NCBI RefSeq assembly: GCF_000003605.2
Contig: NW_003151782.1
Span: 45,545-109,544 of the forward strand
Source: Saccoglossus kowalevskii
Lineage: Eukaryota; Hemichordata; Enteropneusta; Harrimaniidae
Reading direction: 5' to 3'
Length of the DNA stretch: 64,000 bases
In this document: piece by piece, positions 30,612 to 44,319 of the stretch
Layout: every line of letters begins with the position of its first letter
Position numbering within the stretch: position 1 is the first letter of the stretch
Notes under the pieces: generated by a model
The model's input: the letters and a program-made list of their open reading frames with translations, nothing else
Database searches by the model: none
What the model was told of the DNA's origin: nothing
Position numbers and translations under genes: made by a program

Positions 30612-30650
30612 GTGCGCCCTATTTGAGGGCATGCGTCACCTGGGTCAAAG
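30612..30650 (+). other. Isolated 39-nt exon candidate
   Basis: A strong acceptor (TTGTTTTCTCAG, AG 30610-30611) and a strong donor (AAAG|GTAAGA, GT at 30651) bracket a 39-nt GC-richer segment that is open in two of three frames. No neighbouring exon was found, so this may be a micro-exon of a long gene spanning the desert, part of a non-coding RNA, or chance. Confidence 0.2.
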
Positions 30651-30659
30651 GTAAGACTA

Positions 30660-32050
30660 AGATGTGGTCTTTTGTTTACTACTTAGCGGCTGTGTACCTG
30701 TTGGTTTATTCTGTGTGTATTTGGATGTTGTAATCTTGGTGTTTTTCAAGTGATTTCTCTAGGTGCAATCTAAATACAGTAGGTGTGTTTTGTATACCTG
30801 AGATTTGCAAGAGTTTGAGCTGGCCAACATGTTAGTTTTTCTTTCCATGTGGTTCAGTTGATTACTGGCATGTTGATTTCCCATTTTTGAGCCATGTTTT
30901 CAACTTTGTTTATCATTTTTATATGGCAATCTCCTCATATGTTAACATTGTCGTATACGGTGTTTCAATTAGTGGTATGAGCCCTTATACATATTGTCCA
31001 TGTTCTGACATGAAGTATATATACAAATATACACTTTATTCAATGTGGTCACCCATTGGGCACTGTTGCCATAACAACCCATTACCTAAACGTAACTGAG
31101 ATAAACTCGTTTGATTTCACTTGATTGAGGTTTTATACCTATGCGTATTAATTTTGTTTTATGATTTAATTAACTATTATTTATTTGTTTGCGTCCGATA
31201 ACATTGATTGTTTGACATTTAATACATTGACATCATCCACATAACTTGTAATTGGACACAACTACATGAGAACTATTTTGGTGACGTCACCACAAAGTTG
31301 AAATCAACCTATCACACAATATGTTCTCCAAAATTGTTTACGATGACAGTATCGCGTGGCGTAATCCTATTCGTCAAGATCAAATTATTCGTAATAATAA
31401 CTATTTCACGTTGGCATTATACATGAATATTAATATTGCTTTAGTTACCATGTTTACCCTAATTACTCATGCTTATACAAAATCGTCTTTCTAGTGTCGA
31501 GACGAGGTGCTCCTGTTCTCAATCTGCCATCTTGTATACATAAACCCCCATGACAATCAAGTACCTAATGCCCTTTTACAGGCATTTCTATGCAGTACGC
31601 TATGTAACTCTCAATGAATGTCTCATACAATTAACTATATAACATTTTATGTTAGTATTCACACAACTTCAGTCTTAATGTACTGTTTAAATAAATTACA
31701 TCGCGTTGCATCCGTTATAGAACACACTCATTGCAATGGCGAATGATGAAACTTAGTAACCTTCACTTTAACTAACAGATATATAACCTTAACGCATTAT
31801 CGTTGTCTTCTTATACTAGCATAGGTAACCTTGACAGTGGCCAGCTGTCATTGTTATATAATTTCCACAACCGCGTTGCGCCCCCATGATACCAATGTTA
31901 TAATATTGTGTAGGGTTCATATTGGGTGAATATTCGGCTTATATGAGTATAATTATATAATTTACGTTGTTTGTACAAGTCCGAGATTCGTACTGTACAT
32001 TAAAAAATCGTCACTGTGGAAGCGTGCTCAGCACACTCTATTTTGAACTT
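30660..32050. other. No gene seen
   Basis: AT-rich non-coding sequence. The only motif noted is the CRE-centred palindrome at 31279-31292. Confidence 0.5.
31279..31292. promoter_or_regulatory. CRE-centred 14-bp palindrome
   Basis: TGGTGACGTCACCA is a perfect palindrome containing the full CREB/ATF site TGACGTCA. No promoter or gene is recognised beside it, so a regulatory role is unproven. Confidence 0.25.
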
Positions 32051-32062
32051 TTTCTCGAGACA

Positions 32063-32145
32063 GTTACTGTGGCGTAACGAGGAGGATATACCCCAGTATT
32101 GGCAAGGTGCATTGCCGTAATCATGAGTTCGTATCCCGTCTTTCC
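32063..32145 (+). mobile_element. Possible tRNA-derived SINE relic
   Basis: TGGCGTAACGAGG (32070-32082) resembles a Pol III A box. AGTTCGTATCC (32126-32136) resembles a B box, at a spacing of about 43 nt between the boxes. No poly(A) tail or target-site duplication could be identified and the tRNA fold is poor, so this is a degraded fragment at best. Confidence 0.3.
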
Positions 32146-35100
32146 TGTTGTATTGTAAGTATCGTCGTTTGCCGTTGATTGCATTGTAACTGAATGAAAA
32201 GATTGTAAAACAATGGTTTGCAAGCAAATGTATAATCTCACCATATGCTGAGCTGAGTCTTATCACGAATTGATAATCAGAACCAAACTCGACACAGGCG
32301 TCTCTCAAATTTAGCAACGCATATGTGCAATCCGTTCGTATATAGTTAATTATTTGCAAATCAGATTAGGAAATGCTGTCTGGTTTGTTTAAGTCTCTTG
32401 TGATCATACGTCTGCTTCCATGTCTGTATTACATCAATTGTATATGTTGTGTTGTGGTTCCTTAAACATTATTTTTTTAACTCATAGTATAATATTGACG
32501 CTTAATGTACGACGACTTATAGTCGGAGAATGAAATGTCCTTCACCTTATGTTGTAAAAAAAAACCCGTAGCACAGTGGGCAAACTACCTTGTAGTGGAC
32601 CTCCTAGTTATCAGTCTTGCTAGTCAACGTAAATGAGGAAAGTCTGACGAGTTGAGATTTATCTTTTTCTGATTATGCTGGCATTGGAGATGTTGGCTGA
32701 AGAGAAAAGTATAAAAAATGTACCTGTATTCTACATCTGATAAATATTTCTTATTTGTTGTTTTTGGTGTGTAGGAAAACATTCCAAGGTAAATGATTGG
32801 ACATTGGAAAATACATATTATGTAATAAAATTCACTGACTAACACTGACGTTTCATAATCACAGTAGACAATTTGAATGTGTCATCTGGCAATTATGTAA
32901 AATAATTATAAAGTTGCTCTCCGTGTAGAAAGGTCTGGTAATCTTGATAAGGAAACATGAGAATACTACCCCCTCTTCCAACAAATTCCACGGAATGTAA
33001 ACAATTTTAGACGAGACTCGCCGTAATATTATTTTGAACGAATAATATCCGCATTAGCGTCTCGTGAAAATACAAATGTCATGGGTAAAACGTGAGATAT
33101 CACGCCCGTATTAGATCAGCCCTTATTAAGATCAGCCATTAATAGATCAGCCCAACAGAAATCTCCACCACGCATCAGACAAGTGCATAATTTAGTTGAT
33201 ATGTTTATCCGCTGTAACAATCGAGAAACAATACAGAAGGGCAAATGTGACACCATGCATTCAGTATGAACATTCACTGATGTCCAATAAAATGCAATAA
33301 TATATGGCGTATGTAACACTATTCAGGTGATTGTGTTGGTACTGGAACTGATTGAATTTACCCTTGGTATGCTTAACAACTTCAGCTTTAATAATTTGCA
33401 GCGTGTGTAACGGTTATTCAATTTTATCACAACTACAAAATGTTTTGTGAAACCCTTTATATGGTAATAACAAAAGTTTGTATTCGAAACACATAAGGGC
33501 ACGTATTCCTTTATATCACAAATAAAGTAGCGTTGTATGCTACGTTGTATCGATTGAAGCCTAGAACGACAGAAAACTTGACTACCCGAAAAATAATTGC
33601 AAATCTGTGCCGTCATACTCGAATATCCAATTGCAATGTCACGTGCTAGAATATGAAATATTTAAATCTTTTTAAAATTGCATTAATTTAAAATATATAA
33701 ACATATATATCGAATGACCTTGATTTATGCATGAATTGAAAATATCGAGGGGTAATGCAACGTTTATTGCATGTCGATTACCTTGTTAATAATTAAAAAA
33801 TGCAACTGACACGGTGTTTTGAAATTAATTAAAACAAATGAATGAGCTCATGACAATGTTGTTAATAAAGTCCAATATTAATTAAATTTGACTGTTGTAT
33901 TGCGCTAGTGTGGGAAATATCTGTATGCTCCATTCTGCTTTCTAAAGAATTAGTAGAATAACAACCATCGCAATAACTTCTGTGACAATAAATAAAAACA
34001 AAAACAAAAATAATAACCGTTCCCAGTCGATTATTTAAAATATTGACATCGAAATGTAATCATATCGCCCACACTTGCGTGTAACACATGTAATGCTGGT
34101 AAATAAAGGGAGCGATCTGTGTTTTTTTTTGTATCTGTGACCAGAAACTGTTATAATTTTATGACTAAAGGTATATAATTCATTACACTTTATGCAGCAC
34201 GGTTTTTTCAATATATATTAAAAGCTGTCGATAATATTTCTGGTTAAAACTTTATAAATTCCATTCAATTGCTTTTTACATATCATATAATTGTATTTTT
34301 ATATGGAATGCAAAAATATTGTGAAATGAACAATATATCTTGATGATTGAAAATTTTCAATCAGTTTTTACTTGATGTATGAGAGCAATTCCCATCAATT
34401 TATATATTTTTCATATTTCAAACACAAATATCGACATATTGGAAGGTCTGGTTGCAACGTACCGATAGTGTCTACCTTTTTTATCAGTGGACCTGTCACC
34501 TTTAAAATGACCCGCAACATGCGATGTATTTGGTATATATATATACAAACGTAATTATGGCATGAAATGAATTGATATAACAGCTTCCTTTATAGAAAAT
34601 GAAAAAAGGGAATGTAGTTAATTTATGATGAATGTAAAACCTGGGGCGATAGAAAAATATTGTTATTGTAAGCTTTCGTACGTGGTTATGGATGTTATTT
34701 TTAACCTGTGGAGGTTTGTTTTGGCGGCGACGGTTGCTTAGAAGGAGAACTCATTTATTGAACTTTTATGAAAACATCATTTTAATTCTAAAATGAAAGA
34801 CGCCCACTCATCCCCAAATTGAATTTCAAATTTCAGCTTAACCTTTTGGCCACCAACGTGAATAAGGACTTTTTTCTTCTTATTCTGGAATTGATGTTTG
34901 GATTAAACAATGTCAAAAGTTCAGTGGTATTTGTGGGGCATTTCCGTTTTCGGGATCGAGGTATGGTCCATATCTGTTGTTTAAGAAATAATATAATTAA
35001 AAACTCCCTCCTCCAAATAGCCTCGAATATATCGCCTCGCAGAATATGAAATTAAATTTATTGAGCACCTGTGAGATTGCTTGACGAATGAAATTACAGT

Positions 35101-36036
35101 GCATATGCGTTTATTGGTTTATATGATATTTTGATAAGGAACGTAATTAATTACTATTTTTCCGTCGTATACAATCAGTGTATCACTGATGGGCAGGTTG
35201 TACCATATTGCTTACGCCTTTAAAACCTACTTGATTTCCACTTGAATTACTGATTAGTTTCTTCATACTTTTAATAGAATACATGGACCAAACTTGTGTA
35301 TTTTGATTGCGATATGGATATGCACACACACGATAAGACGGCCGAAGGGATACTGTTTTCCAGAGGGAAAGGTTTAAATGAGCTTGCATTCAGTTATAAT
35401 ACACATCACACACAGTCAATAATTTAATTTATAATAATATTATTACAAGCAAACTTTATCTCCGGTCAAACAACATTACCGTGATTCAGTGCAAGACATT
35501 CTGCCACCATGGTTTCTCAGCAATGTATTGTAATAATGACGTATTCATATTACAGATAAGATGGTATCTAATCTGATACGCTTGTTGGTTATATTGTCAG
35601 CTAATCCTATTTCAAAATCACAGAAATCACAGAATTTTTTTCGTTTGTTTGCGGGAAGTGGGACAAAAAATTCATCGCGTGGGTATACGTGATGATGTCA
35701 CTTTGAAAAAAAATGTGTGAAAACGCGTACTTTTATCCACGTGGTAATCTAACCGTATAACATACATTGTTAATATATACATTGTTATTGTTGCACATTT
35801 CACACAATTATATTATTTTGCAAAATGACCTTAATGTCCCCTTGATTTCCGTGTCCAAATATATTTCACAATCACAGCACAATTAATGTTGTTTTTTTCT
35901 CGAATAAACTTCAAGTGTGTGTATGCTGTAAATTGTATCAACATGAAAATCACCCGCAATAACACAACTTAATTATATTTGTTTGTCACTGAAATTATTA
36001 AGAATATCGTCGCAATGGAGCTGATAAATAACTCAT

Positions 36037-36078
36037 CTATTTATTTTATTTATTTATTCATTTATTTTTTATTTTTCT
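36037..36078. repeat. Imperfect (TTTA)n tract
   Basis: Short interrupted TTTA/TTTTA repeat. Confidence 0.85.
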
Positions 36079-36948
36079 ATTACCAATATTTAAACATGAA
36101 CGTCAAATTCAGACGAGGCCTGCTCTCCCTGACACATAAATAAAAAAATCGACTGGAATTTGTGCATGTGTTAAAATGTGCACTACTTGCATGACCTACA
36201 CGTATCGTAAATAATCTGAAATATTCTTGCTGAAGATAGAATTGTACTTGAAATGCGTTGCCTCCATAGCAAGAGTGAGCTTATTTGTTTGATTGAAACC
36301 CTGAGTAAAAAATAATATATACTTCTGTTCAAATTAGTTTAGGAAATCGCGTACATAGTAAAAATAGCACATATAAAGATAACGTTCATAAGTAAACCAT
36401 ATTGGTTTGTGCTCGGACCCAGTCACACTAGGATATATACGATATGTAGAATATATTTGATTTGATTGTGTAAGCTCATCAAGTATAAGGCCTCTTATGT
36501 GATTCTTAGATAACAAAATAAGAAGAGTCATATTATTAATGCGATATTTAGTGTTTAGTGTGTCTACCCATAACAACGACATAGCTACATACGGGTATTA
36601 CAACATTTACATTAGGACGTCTTTGAAAATGGATGATTTATATACTTAACAACATTGAATGTGTCCCGTTTTCTCGAATAAATTGAATCATTCTAATATA
36701 CTTGGTTTATTCAATTCTATGGTATGTTTATACATAATTGGAGGTCGTAAAAGCGACCGAAAATGGCGATTTTTTTTAATATCAAAGTTTCATTACTTCT
36801 ACATGTATTTTCTATTTTCCGATTTGTTCACCCACAAAACGACTATACATCAATAACAGGATAACAAGAGTTGTCACGCGCATTCTATTTATTTCCTGTG
36901 AACACTATGATATCGCTAGTAAAACTCCAGTAATAAAATAACGACAAA

Positions 36949-36968
36949 CACGTGACGTGACGTGACGT
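36949..36968. promoter_or_regulatory. E-box followed by three tandem CGTGA units
   Basis: CACGTG (36949-36954) runs into three direct CGTGA units (36951-36965), creating three overlapping TGACGT half-CRE sites. It is a possible bZIP/bHLH element or simply a short tandem repeat; no gene is recognised nearby. Confidence 0.25.
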
Positions 36969-39900
36969 CTCGGCATCGGTTTTGTAATGGATTGCATTAT
37001 AACGCGAATGCTAAGTATAATCCCCGGGGATTTTTTACTTGGATTGTAGGTTGCTGATGGATATTCCTTGGAATTACCCCTGTGTGATTAGTGCAAGAAT
37101 AAGGTATATATAGTAATCTCTTTTATTGACTTGACCCGGTCTACGGTTGCCAGACATGTGTTCTAATAATCGTGAACAAGGTTACGGCATTTTCCGAGCT
37201 TTCAGGTAGCGTAAATATATACGCAGCCATTGTGGAATAGTTGGATATAGTAGGACAGTACACGACCAAGTATATAATCTTTGTTTAGTTTAAGTCTATC
37301 TACAGCGCAGTAATATTTACAATGATATTAGGATTTTGTAAATCAAATTATAATTGTTTGTGTATTGTCATTGTAAGATTTTAATTGCTCTGTTGAATTC
37401 TGCAAATCCGAGTTTTGAAAGTCTATAAAAAAAAGCCTCAGCTCTGGTGATTATTTAATGTTTCTAAGTGGAGGACGAATTTATTTAATGAAATAAATAA
37501 GATTTTCTATTTTGGTGTTATTGGTATTATTATGTTATAATTTAATATTTATATTGCGATGTTCATATCAATATGCTAAAAGGTGAGGAATGGTTCTTCC
37601 AGACAACCAGAGAGTAGTTTGTAATTGCGTCATTAATATCCGTTCCTAAAGTGTCTCATACCAGGAACTCAGACACGCCGAAAGTTATTCTGCATGGTTG
37701 GGTAAAGTAATTCCGTTCATAACGTGTGTTTTATCAATCATAAACATAATATTGAAAAATACGTGCATGATTGCACTTGAGAAATTATTCTGATGTACAA
37801 TATTACACCAACAATATCGTCAATATTTGTTTTACAAACGTCGTCAAGATTATCGTTAAATGTGTTCGTATATATGCTTTTCGTAACGCTGACTGACTTT
37901 CAATAAATATGAATGTGGTAATAGTCTCGACGCATTTTTCTTTTATGCTGTATTGATAACCTGTGAAGCGCTAATTCAATATATTTAACAAAAACATCGA
38001 GTAATGTCAATATTATGTGAGTCAATTTTAATATACTGGAAATGGTAATATTTCTGATACTGAAACGTGACGGAAATAATAAGTTGAGTTGATCAAAAAT
38101 GTATATAATTCATAAATAATAATATTATGTAAATGCTTCGGTGTGTTTCCAGTGACCAAATCCATCACCATAGCAACATATATGAATCGTAAAAGTATGC
38201 TCTACGAAGAATATTACTATTTTTGAAGTATAGTGACAATTTTATAGGCAGAATCTATATTTGGTGTCATTGACGCAACATAGTCAGGGATGCAGTTATT
38301 TATTCTCGCCGCAAGCAAAACCGAAACACTAGAAACAACAAACCTGCACAATATGTTACCTGATTTATCATCTTAATACAAGATTTGAAACATTGAGATC
38401 GAACACCATTGTCGGAGTCACATTCAATGAATGTAATCAGTTTGACGTTGGCAAGTCGTGAAATTGTGCCAACCAATAATGTAACCCTGTGATAATCTTG
38501 CCTGTGTCACTTTATCGTCTTTGCTTGATTTCTAAAAGTTATCGTTCGTATGAACAATTGTAACTAAACAATTTTTCGGCAAATATATTATTCAGCGCAC
38601 TTTATGCCAATGTGTAAATTGTGCAACATCGTTTTTCTATGTGGCTAATGGCGTTAGTAAACAAATTTAATTACTTGGAAGACAAATTATAATTGTGGAA
38701 CAATTTATTGGTTCAGACGTTGATTTTTTCACAACGATATTAAATTAATATCCCTAGTAATGGTTGTTAACGTGTTAGCATTACATAAGTTAAATAGACT
38801 GCGATAATTTCTACATTAAAAATAATTGACTAAACACACAGACTACAGCCTCGCCACACGACATTCTATCAGTGTTCATCGATCCGAATATACGTCCACA
38901 TCAATATATATCGGTTTGCAGTGTGCGCTCGTTGAATTACGAACATGTACATAAATACTATTTTTCGTTACGCATTTGAAAGTAGTTACAAATTTTGGAT
39001 TTGGTCACTGCACTAAAATAAAATTACCCGATTCAAGTATTGACTGTGATATTCGGTATTTAAAACAATATGCAACGTAAGAACTTGTCACTTTCTTTGT
39101 TTTCGAAATAGTGTTAATGCTTGACGATGAATCTTTAGTTGAATCGTTAACGAACAACGTATGAAAGTGCAATATAACCTAGAAATTGATCGAGACATGT
39201 CTTATGAAGTATCTCAATTTTAACAAGCATTATCAACCAATTCTATTGACATGTTATGTGTTTACTTACAGACTAATAATTTTTATATGATATTGTTTTT
39301 TCCATTACTTTTAAAAAAAAGCAAAATTCTCATTATTTGTATTGAGTATATCAACATTTGTAACATTCACACTCATTATCCAAACGCACCAACGCACCAT
39401 ATATTTACATAAATAAATGTAGAGCTTGTTGTCTTTAGGAGTGAGAATACATTATATAAGATGTAAGTACTGTGTATACATATTCAATATCGATTACGAC
39501 GGCATTTCCACAGACATGTGATGAACACGTACCGCTCATGACATTCTTTCTCGAACCAAATTGCGAATTTAATGTCAAACACAACAATTCACCTCTAAAT
39601 GCAATTAAGAACACTCTAGGGATGTATTTCTAATGGGGTCTTGAAAGTGATTACACATAATACTACATATGTTCATTTTTATTACAGCCTAAATCTACAC
39701 GAACAACTCCTGCATACCGAAAACATCTGAAGTACGCTTTTGGAGGCTGTGACTTTATCCATGAAAGTGACTCTCTCACATTTAGTGACGTGTACATTTC
39801 ACAAGCATTATCTCAAGTACTAAGTAATGCGTTGTTAATAATTATCTCAAATACGTATATTATGTATTATATTTACGGTTTCAGTACAGTCTGTGTAATA

Positions 39901-40167
39901 TCTGGACCACTTTTCAAAACTGAAACGATGATAATTGGGATAATAACCATGCAGTTCAATTCGAACACTAAACACACTCCGAAAATTTCCGAATACAATT
40001 ATTTCCACAGATTTCGAACCTATTTATGGCGCCGATATAAGATGCATTCTTCTGCAACAGTGGATTTATATTCGTGAACAGATTTTCAATTGGCATACGA
40101 ACTTTAATTCACCTATAGAAGCGAAATAAACAGTACTTGCATCTGCACCACTGAGACTATGATTTCG

Positions 40168-40172
<5 letters not shown>

Positions 40173-40207
<35 letters not shown>
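40173..40207. repeat. (TA)n microsatellite
   Basis: About 17 TA units. Confidence 0.95.
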
Positions 40208-40210
<3 letters not shown>

Positions 40211-41731
40211 TTATTTCCGTTATGATATGACAAATGATTATCAATGACGCTTTTATTATTAATATCTAAAATCTGTAATTAGTGCGGATGAGAAAGTTGT
40301 GCTTAATATTATGGAAATACAATATTCTCATTTCATACTGGCAATATTGATATTATCATTTTTATGAGTCGAATTATGCTTTCGGAATATCAAGTAGTAA
40401 TCATATTACACAGTGTGCGTGAGTAGTATTGTGTATTGAATTTTTGAAAAGCGAAAGTGATTTTATTGTTTACATCCTCTGTAGGTTGACATTTTCTAAG
40501 AATCATTTGTTCTCAGTCGCCCAAATGTGTCAGACCGCGCGAAATTCTGCTGTTTTACAATGGAATGCTCTCAATGAAATGAAATAATTGTCTTGTCTAT
40601 ACTAACACGAGCAGCAAATGCGTATATTCCTATTCTGGTTGGGTTATAAATCTCAGTGTTTTTAATACTGTAGTACTATAGTTCTATAATGAATGAGAGG
40701 ATTTATGGTGAGTCTTCTTTCGTACACATGATACAATACTGCCCCACCGAGGAATACGTCACTTGTCAAATAATATACAACCAGTATGCACATGGCGTGT
40801 ATATTTTTCCTCTGGTCATACGAGTCTCGAATAAAAAAACAGTACGAGAATGCATGGTGGTTCAGTTGATTCATTATTTTTGAAGCGCAATATATCGAGA
40901 ATGTTATTATTTTTCCTCGAGGGAAACCGTATATATTTCTGATTATGAAATAACATCAGAAATACGTGGTTATCGTTGCGTTGAATTATGCAGCAGTATA
41001 ATGTATTATGAAACAAAAACCTAAACATTAAATATTTGTATTTCAGTGGCTAAACAAAAAAAAATCAACAATGTAGTAATTGATAAGCAGCAATTAATGA
41101 GTTTCATAAAATGTGTCTATATTATCAACGTAATTTGCATATTCACTTGTGTATTATCGACGAAAGATAATATTCCCAAACCAAACTCGAAGAATGACAT
41201 ACGTAATTAAAACGGTTTCGGAATAACATGCAGCTACTGCATACGTAGTATACGTAGTTTAGATAACATTCAGTAAGTATGCTACAGTTCTCTGCATTAG
41301 TCAACACGCGTGGATTTAGGGGGAAATAAAAAAAAATGACAAATCAATTGACAAACCCAGCCCACGCCAATAGGAGCGTCCCCCTTACAGAATTTCAGGA
41401 TCCGCCAGTTGTCAAGACAAAGTTACACTGCCATTAATATTCCGACAATTCTATATGTGAATATGCTGATATTTAATATTTTGAATCTAATAACAAATAA
41501 TAATGTACACTATAAACAACACTTACTAAAATAAACTGTGTAAAACGTGATGACTGTTTTTTTTATGAAGCACACTGGCGTTATACTTACTACAGTGTTT
41601 CATCTGTACTTTAACGTTAATCGCATATAACGGTATCAATAAAAGTCATCTAAAAACGTGAACGCATTAATTATAATGCAGTCGGATCGAAATTGTATTA
41701 CCTGAAAAATAAATCTGGCAAAATGGCCTCC

Positions 41732-42158
41732 CTCATCATATTTTTTTTTAATATATTTTTTGTGCCAGGCGACAGTTCTGGACATTGAGTATCACTGTTG
41801 TCTCTCCTGAAATTTTTTTGTATGTGCAAGTGCTAGTGCTGACACATTTTGCCACAGAAGTCATGTCCTGTTTGGGACTACATGACAGGGCTGTGTGGCC
41901 ATCTCTCTGTCAGATGGTATTTTTTTAATGCGCTATCCTGGCGTCAACCAGACTCAGTCGAACACAAGCACCTGCGGACCTTAACCAAGGTTCCTCCAAA
42001 GTCGCATTCGTTAGTGAATGAATCTCGGCCAGTGGAATTGACCCAGGGTAGGGGTCGACCCTTTGATGTTCAGCCTAAGGTAGGATTTAAACTTGGGTCT
42101 ACCGATCATGAGTCTGATGCGACAACCACTATGCTACCAGTGACCGGTTCTTATCATA
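41732..42158 (-). mobile_element. Full-length tRNA-derived SINE
   Basis: Read on the minus strand from 42149 down to 41741 (409 nt), the element starts with a tRNA-like head. It has an A box TAGCATAGTGG, an anticodon-loop-like CTCATGA (CAT, Met-like) and a B box AGTTTAAATCC. An unrelated body of about 300 nt follows and ends in a run of A (the T-run 41741-41749 on the plus strand). Flanking copies CTCATCATA (41732-41740) and CTTATCATA (42150-42158) look like a 9-bp target-site duplication with one mismatch. The near-intact duplication and A-tail suggest a fairly recent insertion. The family name is not recognised. A spurious open frame crosses it on the plus strand. Confidence 0.8.
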
Positions 42159-44250
42159 ATTTAAGAATACCGATATAGATAGAAATTGAAATAAAATATT
42201 TTAATATATATAGTTTGTTTAGTTTGTATTGCACAATGATGTCTCGAACTTTCGTAAAAGTGTTGCTTTATATATACCGTAAACTACATTTATATGACGT
42301 TTTAAAAACATCCAGAAAGCTAAACAAGTACTTGTTTTTTTTCTTTGTACGCGATACTCTGACGTCACGTTTAACGTCACTAAATTGGCAGTGTAACGGA
42401 GGTTATGTATTGAGAGTTTCATTGCAAGTTAATGCAATACACGATATACAGACTTCGCCGAGTGTTTTCCTGTTTCCGCCACTGAACGACCCCACTGAAC
42501 GATTTTGAATGCAATCTCACGATGTCTATCCAGAAACCCCATTCGTATAAAAAGACCCAATACATTGAACTCTCAAATAAATGTAAATAAATTACTCACA
42601 AAACAAAATTCATCAATCAACCAATTAACTTTCCACCCATCCAATCAGTGTGTTACCTTTATACATTAAAGAAGTAGAACACAAACGTATTTTTACCATA
42701 TCAAAAAACAGGAAGCTGATAATTAAACACATTGTTACTAAAAGGTTATGTCCTGATCAATGCATTAATTAAAGACTAACTGTTTTGGAACAATACCTTG
42801 TCATAATTAGTTTGGTTGTTGTTCATTTATTTTATTACATACGCTATTCTGACATTTTGTAGCTCAGCTTATTTCACTACTGGTTCGTTCGAAAGAGGGG
42901 ATTTTGTTCGTCTTACGACTTTATATCCTAGCGACGGTGTTATAACAGGTTTGTGAATGCATCCGACCTATCAGTTATGTGTTTTATTGCAAAAAAAGCG
43001 TCACAATTCAGCTTGCAAACAAACACTGACTATACATATACGTAATCCTTACAGCAAAGATGAAAACATGTTTTTTTTAAAAAAAAAGGATTTTTGATAA
43101 TCCCATATTTTGAGTACAAAGACTGAAATTGTTTTGTTGCCAATAGTATTATCCCGTATATAATAAAAAAAAAAGATATTTATTTTTACAAAATCTCAGT
43201 GACAATGTGATACATTTGTTTATGTCTAGTAGATTGGTTTATGTACATCTAATTATGGCATTGAATTCATACGTTGTATAGCTTTGGGAAAGACAAGGGG
43301 GAATTACATTTCTTTATGCCTTTTATATAGCAACACTTCGAGAAAATAATTAATTTTTGTAAAATATAGAACAATCAAATTCTCAAAATGCGGCAATATG
43401 TTCGTTTAAATACAGAAATACTTTGGTATATAAGTCACATGTACATAAGAGAGACATGATATTCTCATCAACAGATATATCATTTATCACCTAAACTATA
43501 CATATCTCCCATACATTTACAGCGCGTCGTTCAGGATTTACGCCTGAGTACACACTTAAAAATCCACGTGAGCGTTCGATTTCCTATCTTTTAATTACGC
43601 TTCCATCTTCTCTTAGATTAGACGCTAATACAACTGAAATACGAGTTGCATAACGTAACATGCAAATCATCATTAACAATAGCTAAGTATACTAGATAGT
43701 ATGGAAATATCGATCCAACCTATATAAACATCTTTAATAGAGTGTAAGATATCTATGATGGGCAGAAATGTCCAATTATTATGTTAAAAACCTTGATGAT
43801 GATTAACCTCGTGCATTATGTTATACGCATACTGCTTGCTACGTCAGAATAATACAGGCACATTAATTGCCCAAACCGAATGTGGCTTGTGGTGTATATG
43901 TCTCAGTGAAAAACACCAAAAATCGTGTTTTTAATGACATTGCTTGTTTTAAAAGCACCACTGTCGAATGTGATAAATACCCCCGACGAAATACTTAGCA
44001 TCCGTCCCTACATATAATGGAATATACTAACGTACCGAGTGTGACGTATATAAAAAAGTACTGTATAATGAGCTATTATTCAGACGATACCTTAGCCGTT
44101 GGGTACTTCATACGTGCGGATGAGCATACTCCACGAATAAGTTTGCGGGATGCAAGGTGTTGTTCACTTTCGGTGAAGTAATATTCAAGATCGTTTCAAG
44201 CATTGTTTTTCATCGTCATACCGTTAATTTTCTCAACGTACAAGCTTCAG

Positions 44251-44319
44251 CTGAGAATTACTTCGGTGATGAATATATGCTATACTATGATGATCTTGCA
44301 TATGGTAATATGCAGTATG
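44251..44319 (+). other. Isolated exon candidate, acidic/Tyr-rich, phase 1-1
   Basis: A segment of 69 nt lies between an acceptor (CAAGCTTCAG, AG 44249-44250) and a good donor (TATG|GTAAGT, GT at 44320). It reads in one open frame as an acidic, Tyr-rich peptide (with YFGDEY, LYYDD and YGNMQY). Both ends are phase 1, like the exons of genes A, B and C. No partner exon or ATG could be tied to it, so it may be a lone coding-like segment by chance. Confidence 0.22.

Larger units (their letters stand above)
32146..41730. other. Gene-poor stretch, no gene recognised
   Basis: More than 9 kb of AT-rich sequence with only short, unsupported open frames on both strands. Local simple repeats and a CGTGA repeat are listed separately. 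No transposase, reverse transcriptase or conserved protein motif was seen. Confidence 0.5.

Noticed and set aside
32000-32359. 119-residue minus-strand frame with an RTHD motif
   Set aside because: RTHD-type strings commonly come from the reverse complement of tRNA-like B boxes. The region has A- and B-box-like words, so it is treated as a possible SINE relic and not as a gene.
41849-42178. 109-residue plus-strand open frame
   Set aside because: It is antisense to the tRNA-derived SINE and explained by it.
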